Part shown: piece by piece, positions 7,614-11,086 of the stretch
Position numbering within the stretch: position 1 is the stretch's first letter
How the letters are laid out: each line of letters starts with the position of its first letter
Assembly (NCBI GenBank): GCA_030613125.1
Contig: JAUWMO010000088.1
Span: 1-11,086, forward strand
DNA length: 11,086 bases
DNA from: Bacteroidota bacterium
GTDB lineage: Bacteria > Bacteroidota > Bacteroidia > Bacteroidales > VadinHA17
Direction: 5' to 3'
Translations under genes and position numbers: made by a program
Notes under the pieces: model-generated
The model's database searches: none
What the model was told of the DNA's origin: nothing
What the model saw: only the letters and a program-made list of their open reading frames with translations

Positions 7614-8876
7614 TTAGGCATTGAGTATTTTCAGGAACACCAATTCTATTTTGGTTTCGCTGACTTTCAGAATTTTAAACTCACATGATTCAATAGCAAT
7701 ATGCTGATTTAACTTGGGAATGCTCTCATGATAGAAAAGAATTAACCCTGCAAGTGTTTCATACTCATCTTTTTCCGGTAAACCAATTTTATATTTTTCA
7801 TTCAAGTAATCTATTTCTGTTCTTCCGGAGAATATGAATTCCCTGTCATTAATTTTTCGATCAATGAGATCCGAAATATCGTGCTCGTCTTCAATTTCCC
7901 CAAATATTTCTTCTAAAATATCTTCAATTGTAACAATTCCTGAGGTGCCTCCAAACTCATCTACTATCAGGGCAATATTCTTCTTTTCATCTACAAACAT
8001 CTTCAATAATTTATTTGCAGGCATCGATTCAGGTACAATGGGCAGTGAAACAACTAATGAACGGATATTTTCATTTTCACCAAAAAGGTCTTTCATATTT
8101 ACATACCCGATAATGTTGTCAATTGACTCATTAAAAATTAAAATTTTTGAAAGACCGGATTCTATAAATGTCAATCTTAATTCTTCAGCCTTTGATTTTA
8201 TATCAAGAGCAACAACCTCGGTACGTGGGATCATACATTCCCGTAATTTTACTTCTGAGAAATCCAGTGCGTTCTGGAATATCTTTATATCATGGTCTTC
8301 TTCATGTTCATTTACATCCCTGTTTCGACTTTCACTCATAAGATGATTCAGATCAGGCTTGCCAAACAACTGGCGTTCAGCACCATTAGTAATTTTAACT
8401 CTGAAAAAAACTTTAAGTATCAAATATGAAAGAGTAATCGTAAATTTACTAATCGGATAAAAAAGTAAATAAAAAAATAGAACGGGAATACTTAATATTT
8501 TTAGAAAACTATTGGAATTTAAACGGAAAAGAGCCTTTGGTAAAAATTCAGCAGTTACAAGGATGATCAAAGTTGAAATAATTGTCTGAATGATAAGGAT
8601 ACCTGTATCTGATTGAGTAAAGTTCCTGATCAGGGGTTCAAGTTGCATTGCCATGATAATTCCAAAAATTACCAGAGCAAGATTATTCCCTATGAGCATT
8701 GTAACAATATACTGTCCAGGGTTATTTGTGTATAATGAAATTATCTGGGAAGTAAAAGTTCGCTGTTTCTTGTCAATTTCAAGCCTCAATTTATTTGATG
8801 TCACAAAAGCGATTTCCATTCCTGAAAAGAAGGCAGAGAATAAAAGTGTGAGGAGAATGACAATCAAGTAGTTCAT
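7614..8876 (-). CDS. CNNM/CBS-domain 'hemolysin family' membrane protein (CorC/HlyC type)
   Basis: This 420-residue membrane protein belongs to the DUF21/CNNM family, whose members take part in Mg2+/Co2+ (or Na+) transport; the 'hemolysin' name is historical. The membrane domain has about four hydrophobic segments (about 2-25, 54-77, 91-113, 126-150), with GNN at 63-65 and AEFLPK at 109-114. Then come two CBS domains, which in relatives bind adenine nucleotides. The first opens with MIPRTEVVALD at 215-225; the second contains VDEFGGTSGIVTIEDILEE (305-323), the hallmark of the family. A CorC/HlyC C-terminal domain fills about 343-418. The ATG overlaps the TGA of the small upstream gene (ATGA), so translation is probably coupled. 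Gliding protein GldE belongs to the same superfamily, but nothing here shows a gliding role. The transported ion cannot be read from sequence. Confidence 0.92.
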   Translation of the reverse strand: MNYLIVILLTLLFSAFFSGMEIAFVTSNKLRLEIDKKQRTFTSQIISLYTNNPGQYIVTMLIGNNLALVIFGIIMAMQLEPLIRNFTQSDTGILIIQTIISTLIILVTAEFLPKALFRLNSNSFLKILSIPVLFFYLLFYPISKFTITLSYLILKVFFRVKITNGAERQLFGKPDLNHLMSESRNRDVNEHEEDHDIKIFQNALDFSEVKLRECMIPRTEVVALDIKSKAEELRLTFIESGLSKILIFNESIDNIIGYVNMKDLFGENENIRSLVVSLPIVPESMPANKLLKMFVDEKKNIALIVDEFGGTSGIVTIEDILEEIFGEIEDEHDISDLIDRKINDREFIFSGRTEIDYLNEKYKIGLPEKDEYETLAGLILFYHESIPKLNQHIAIESCEFKILKVSETKIELVFLKILNA

Positions 8877-9139
8877 GGGTTTGAATGAATTTTATTTGAA
8901 TTTGAATGAAAAGCTTTTTGCTTTCTGATATATCTTCGTAATAAAAACATAAAAAAAGAAATTACTGAAATAACCAACAACATTAGATTATTTTTAAAAC
9001 CCTCCTTAACACCATTAAAAATCCAGGTAATTAAGCTTATTATAGCTATAATGATCCAGACATATTCCATAATAGTATGGAATTTATCCGGGTTTCCTTT
9101 TATAGTTTTCTTTTGTTTCATTGCCATTATGAAACTCAT
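8873..9139 (-). CDS. Small two-helix membrane protein of unknown function
   Basis: I do not recognise this 88-residue protein as a named family. It has two predicted transmembrane helices, about residues 24-41 and 51-67, joined by a short loop (NGVKEGFKN) and followed by a basic stretch RRYIRKQK (68-75). The basic N- and C-terminal ends suggest a hairpin with both ends in the cytoplasm. The tail SNSNKIHSNP is low-complexity. The gene looks real: its TGA overlaps the ATG of the CNNM gene in an ATGA junction, and it lies 56 bp after lptC on the same strand. The start is uncertain. ATG 9139 is the first ATG; ATG 9127 has AGGATGAG upstream at better spacing; ATG 9121 is also possible. TTG codons further upstream seem unlikely. 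A role as an accessory subunit of the CNNM protein is only a guess from context. Confidence 0.72.
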   Translation of the reverse strand: MSFIMAMKQKKTIKGNPDKFHTIMEYVWIIIAIISLITWIFNGVKEGFKNNLMLLVISVISFFMFLLRRYIRKQKAFHSNSNKIHSNP

Positions 9140-9195
9140 CCTGTGAATCAACAAAGGAATAGTGGAGATGGTTTTATATGTATCAGGAGAATCAT

Positions 9196-9813
9196 TTATT
9201 TTTCCGGATCATGATAAATAACACCTTTCACTTTAGTAATTGTCCATGATGAGAATGTTTGGTCCGACTCAAAACCATTGCCATATATCACATCTTCCTC
9301 GGTAGTTATTTTTACAAATTTATTTGAATAGATTCTGTTTTCTTTTTCATTCCAGAAAAGCAGTTCAGTATTCAAAACCTCACCTTTATTATTGATTGCT
9401 ACTACACTATCGGAGGCTTCCCAAAGGGTTTCATTTTCGTGGTATATTGCATGTTTGGCACTTAACGAGGATTCAACCAGGCCATTTTTATCAAAAAAAA
9501 GGACCCTGATACCCTTTGAAAAAAAAATTTTATTATAATCATCTCCCGAAAACCTTTCAACAAGAGGTGCGGTTACCTTTAATTTGATCTTTCCTGAATC
9601 AGTATAAATAGTCTCAAGGTTCATAATACTTTGGGTGGGTTGTGTATCCAGACTTGTGAGAATATTTACCACCTCAACATCATTTTTTTTGCATGAAAAA
9701 AGCATGATGATTCCTAAAGATAGGATCAAAATGCTTTTTATAAATATATTATTACTATTCTTTATGATGCGAAAAGTTACTATATTATTTGGTTCTGACT
9801 TTCGTAGATTCAT
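9196..9813 (-). CDS. lptC: LPS export ABC transporter periplasmic protein LptC (lipoprotein form)
   Basis: LptC links the inner-membrane LptB2FG transporter to the LptA bridge that carries lipopolysaccharide to the outer membrane. The protein has 205 residues from ATG 9813. A hydrophobic segment at about 24-38 ends in LFSC with C41, a lipobox, so it is probably a lipoprotein rather than held by a plain transmembrane helix as in E. coli. The mature part is beta-rich and fits the LptC/OstA fold: PTQSIMNLETIYTDSGKIKL (59-78), LSAKHAIYHENETLWEASDS (117-136), then LNTELLFWNEKENRIYSN (147-164) and IYGNGFESD (176-184). These are features I know from Bacteroidota LptC. A TTG five codons upstream (9828) is open, but ATG 9813 follows a GGGGGATGGA stretch and is preferred. 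The start lies inside the end of the TPR gene (29-bp overlap), suggesting coupling. Confidence 0.88.
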   Translation of the reverse strand: MNLRKSEPNNIVTFRIIKNSNNIFIKSILILSLGIIMLFSCKKNDVEVVNILTSLDTQPTQSIMNLETIYTDSGKIKLKVTAPLVERFSGDDYNKIFFSKGIRVLFFDKNGLVESSLSAKHAIYHENETLWEASDSVVAINNKGEVLNTELLFWNEKENRIYSNKFVKITTEEDVIYGNGFESDQTFSSWTITKVKGVIYHDPEK

Positions 9814-11086
9814 TGATCCATCCCCCAAGTTTATAAGTATCTCCTACCTTATATCCATAGAAAAAGACCGTTTCGGTATCCGGGAAATATTTTGAATAGG
9901 TTCTGATCTTTTCATTTACGATCCGGGCTAACCCGGACTCCTTTTGCCGGGCTATTTTAAACTGATCAACAGCAATCCAGTAAACCGCAGTATGGGCAAG
10001 GTCATCTTCTCCAAAATTTTTAGCACCTGCATATATATTGCCCAGCAACATATATGGTCGTCCGGAATTAGGATTTGCTTGTATAGCTTGTTGTGCATAT
10101 TGTTTAGCCTGCGGGAGGTCATTGTATTCACTCTGAATAATGTAACCAAGTTCAACCAGGTATTTTGACTTTGCAGGCCTATCAGTTTCCTGATTAACTG
10201 CTTGTTTGTAATACTTAATTGCAGCCTGGTATTTGCTTTGTTTATTGTATAACTGGGCAATGTGGTAAGCAAGATTAGCAGAGGGTTCTATTTTATTCAA
10301 AGCAATTGTTGCATTAAGGTACAGCTCAGATTCAGTACATCCTGTGCTATTAAGCCAGTAACTGATTTTTTTAAGTATATCGACATCATCAGGATTTTCT
10401 TTAAACTGGGGAGTAAATAGTTGGATAAGCGATTCACAGGAAGCTGCTCCACTATTGGCAAAATTCGCCATTATTGATTCCTTAAGGTCATCCAGTTCTT
10501 CATCATCCGGATTTTTTTCTAATTGTTTGTCGAGTATATCAATAGTTTTAGCATAGTTTTCAACTACTTCCTGTTCAGAAAGAGCATTGTTCCCGAAGAG
10601 ATCCAATGTTATTGTCATATAGGAAACAATAACACTTTTTGGGGCTTTATATTTAAAAGCATTAATTGATTCAGAACTAAAGTCATAAGCCTTCTGCGTA
10701 AAAGTTAAATCATTCTTTTTAAAGCGTAAAATATCCTGTGCTTTAAAACCTAAAACCTTGGCCCTGTCAGTAGGATACCATTTAACTCTCTGGTCATATA
10801 TCTGCAATAAGGTATCAACTAACGAATTTTTAAGATCAATTTTATTTTTATTCTGTGCTTCAATTATGTAAAACTTATACATATTGGCGCCGTGTTGATA
10901 AATGCTTCTTGAAGCTTTGGGACATTCGGCATAAACAATTCTCCAGTAAGGAAAGGCATCCTTATAGATCTTTTGTTTATAATACTCGCGGTAGAGTGAG
11001 TAGTTCCTGATGCAACGGATAGAATCTTCTCCTTTCCCCCATCGTGATCCGTCTTCAACACCTTTTTGAGATAAACCAGACAAGAC
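9785..11086 (-). CDS. TPR-repeat protein of the envelope gene block (N-terminus missing)
   Basis: The frame is open to the window edge, so the start codon and any signal peptide lie outside; 433 residues are visible. The protein is almost all helical. Clear TPR-like units occur near the C-terminus: NLAYHIAQLYNKQSKYQAAI followed by YYKQAV, then YLVELGYI with AKQYAQQAIQANP, then PYMLLGNIYAGAKNFG. The early part (SIRCIRNYSLYREYYKQK, YWRIVYAECPKA) also looks like helical repeats. The end is distinctive: YFPDTETVFFYGYKVGD followed by GGWINESTKVRTK, a motif I associate with a conserved Bacteroidota TPR family of unknown function. Its last 29 bp overlap lptC, so it heads or lies within the same operon. 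By context it may be a periplasmic or membrane-associated factor in envelope assembly, but no function is proven. Confidence 0.85.
   Translation of the reverse strand, partial: VLSGLSQKGVEDGSRWGKGEDSIRCIRNYSLYREYYKQKIYKDAFPYWRIVYAECPKASRSIYQHGANMYKFYIIEAQNKNKIDLKNSLVDTLLQIYDQRVKWYPTDRAKVLGFKAQDILRFKKNDLTFTQKAYDFSSESINAFKYKAPKSVIVSYMTITLDLFGNNALSEQEVVENYAKTIDILDKQLEKNPDDEELDDLKESIMANFANSGAASCESLIQLFTPQFKENPDDVDILKKISYWLNSTGCTESELYLNATIALNKIEPSANLAYHIAQLYNKQSKYQAAIKYYKQAVNQETDRPAKSKYLVELGYIIQSEYNDLPQAKQYAQQAIQANPNSGRPYMLLGNIYAGAKNFGEDDLAHTAVYWIAVDQFKIARQKESGLARIVNEKIRTYSKYFPDTETVFFYGYKVGDTYKLGGWINESTKVRTK

Noticed and set aside
7834..8346. A 170-codon plus-strand open frame opposite the CNNM gene
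   Set aside because: It is antisense to the well-supported CBS domain region; its Ser/Ile/Phe-rich product shows no domain and is typical of a shadow frame in AT-rich DNA.
9140..9154. TTG start for the small membrane protein
   Set aside because: Three ATG codons follow within 12 codons, one with a plausible ribosome site; the extra residues add nothing recognisable.
9814..9828. TTG start for lptC, giving five extra residues
   Set aside because: ATG 9813 is close by and better placed after a purine-rich stretch; the extra residues MGDGS would only lengthen an already long signal region.
11081..11083. TTG as the real start of the TPR gene
   Set aside because: The frame stays open to the window edge and no signal peptide or typical N-terminus follows; the gene is better read as truncated by the window.

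Overview
The window looks like an AT-rich chromosomal segment of a Bacteroidota bacterium, most likely Bacteroidales or a close relative. Four things point there. The cell-wall and division genes run murG-murC-ftsQ-ftsA-ftsZ with no murB or ddl between them. FtsZ ends in NSYLHDNVD, a tail I know from Bacteroidota FtsZ. The clearest promoter-like element is a perfect TAnnTTTG -7 box. Most starts lack a strong Shine-Dalgarno sequence. No mobile element, CRISPR array, tRNA or rRNA is visible.

Plus strand, 1-5350: the distal end of the dcw cluster. The 3' end of murG abuts murC (0 bp gap). These are followed by ftsQ (7 bp gap), ftsA (78 bp gap) and ftsZ (48 bp gap). MurG and MurC act in peptidoglycan precursor synthesis. 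FtsQ, FtsA and FtsZ are the divisome scaffold, the membrane tether and the ring-forming GTPase. All appear intact and carry their key motifs, except murG, which the window edge cuts.

Minus strand, 11086-5354: an envelope-biogenesis block transcribed toward ftsZ. In transcription order it holds a large TPR protein (N-terminus outside the window), LptC as an apparent lipoprotein, a small two-helix membrane protein, a CNNM/CBS/CorC-type transporter-like protein ('hemolysin family'), and a PpiD/SurA-like membrane-anchored parvulin chaperone. The first four are tightly spaced: TPR and lptC overlap by 29 bp, and the small protein and CNNM gene share an ATGA stop/start. The PpiD-like gene is probably a separate unit. 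It is preceded by two abutting inverted repeats (a possible terminator) and a TATATTTG promoter box.

The two blocks converge, with only 3 bp between the ftsZ and ppiD stop codons. No gene-free stretch exceeds 300 bp. The largest gap, 7475-7613, holds the terminator-like repeats and the promoter. I see no clearly novel system. The points most worth a second look are the uncharacterised small membrane protein coupled to the CNNM gene, the TPR protein with a distinctive C-terminal motif, the FtsZ tail extending past a canonical-looking C-terminal peptide, and the 3-bp convergence of the division and envelope blocks.
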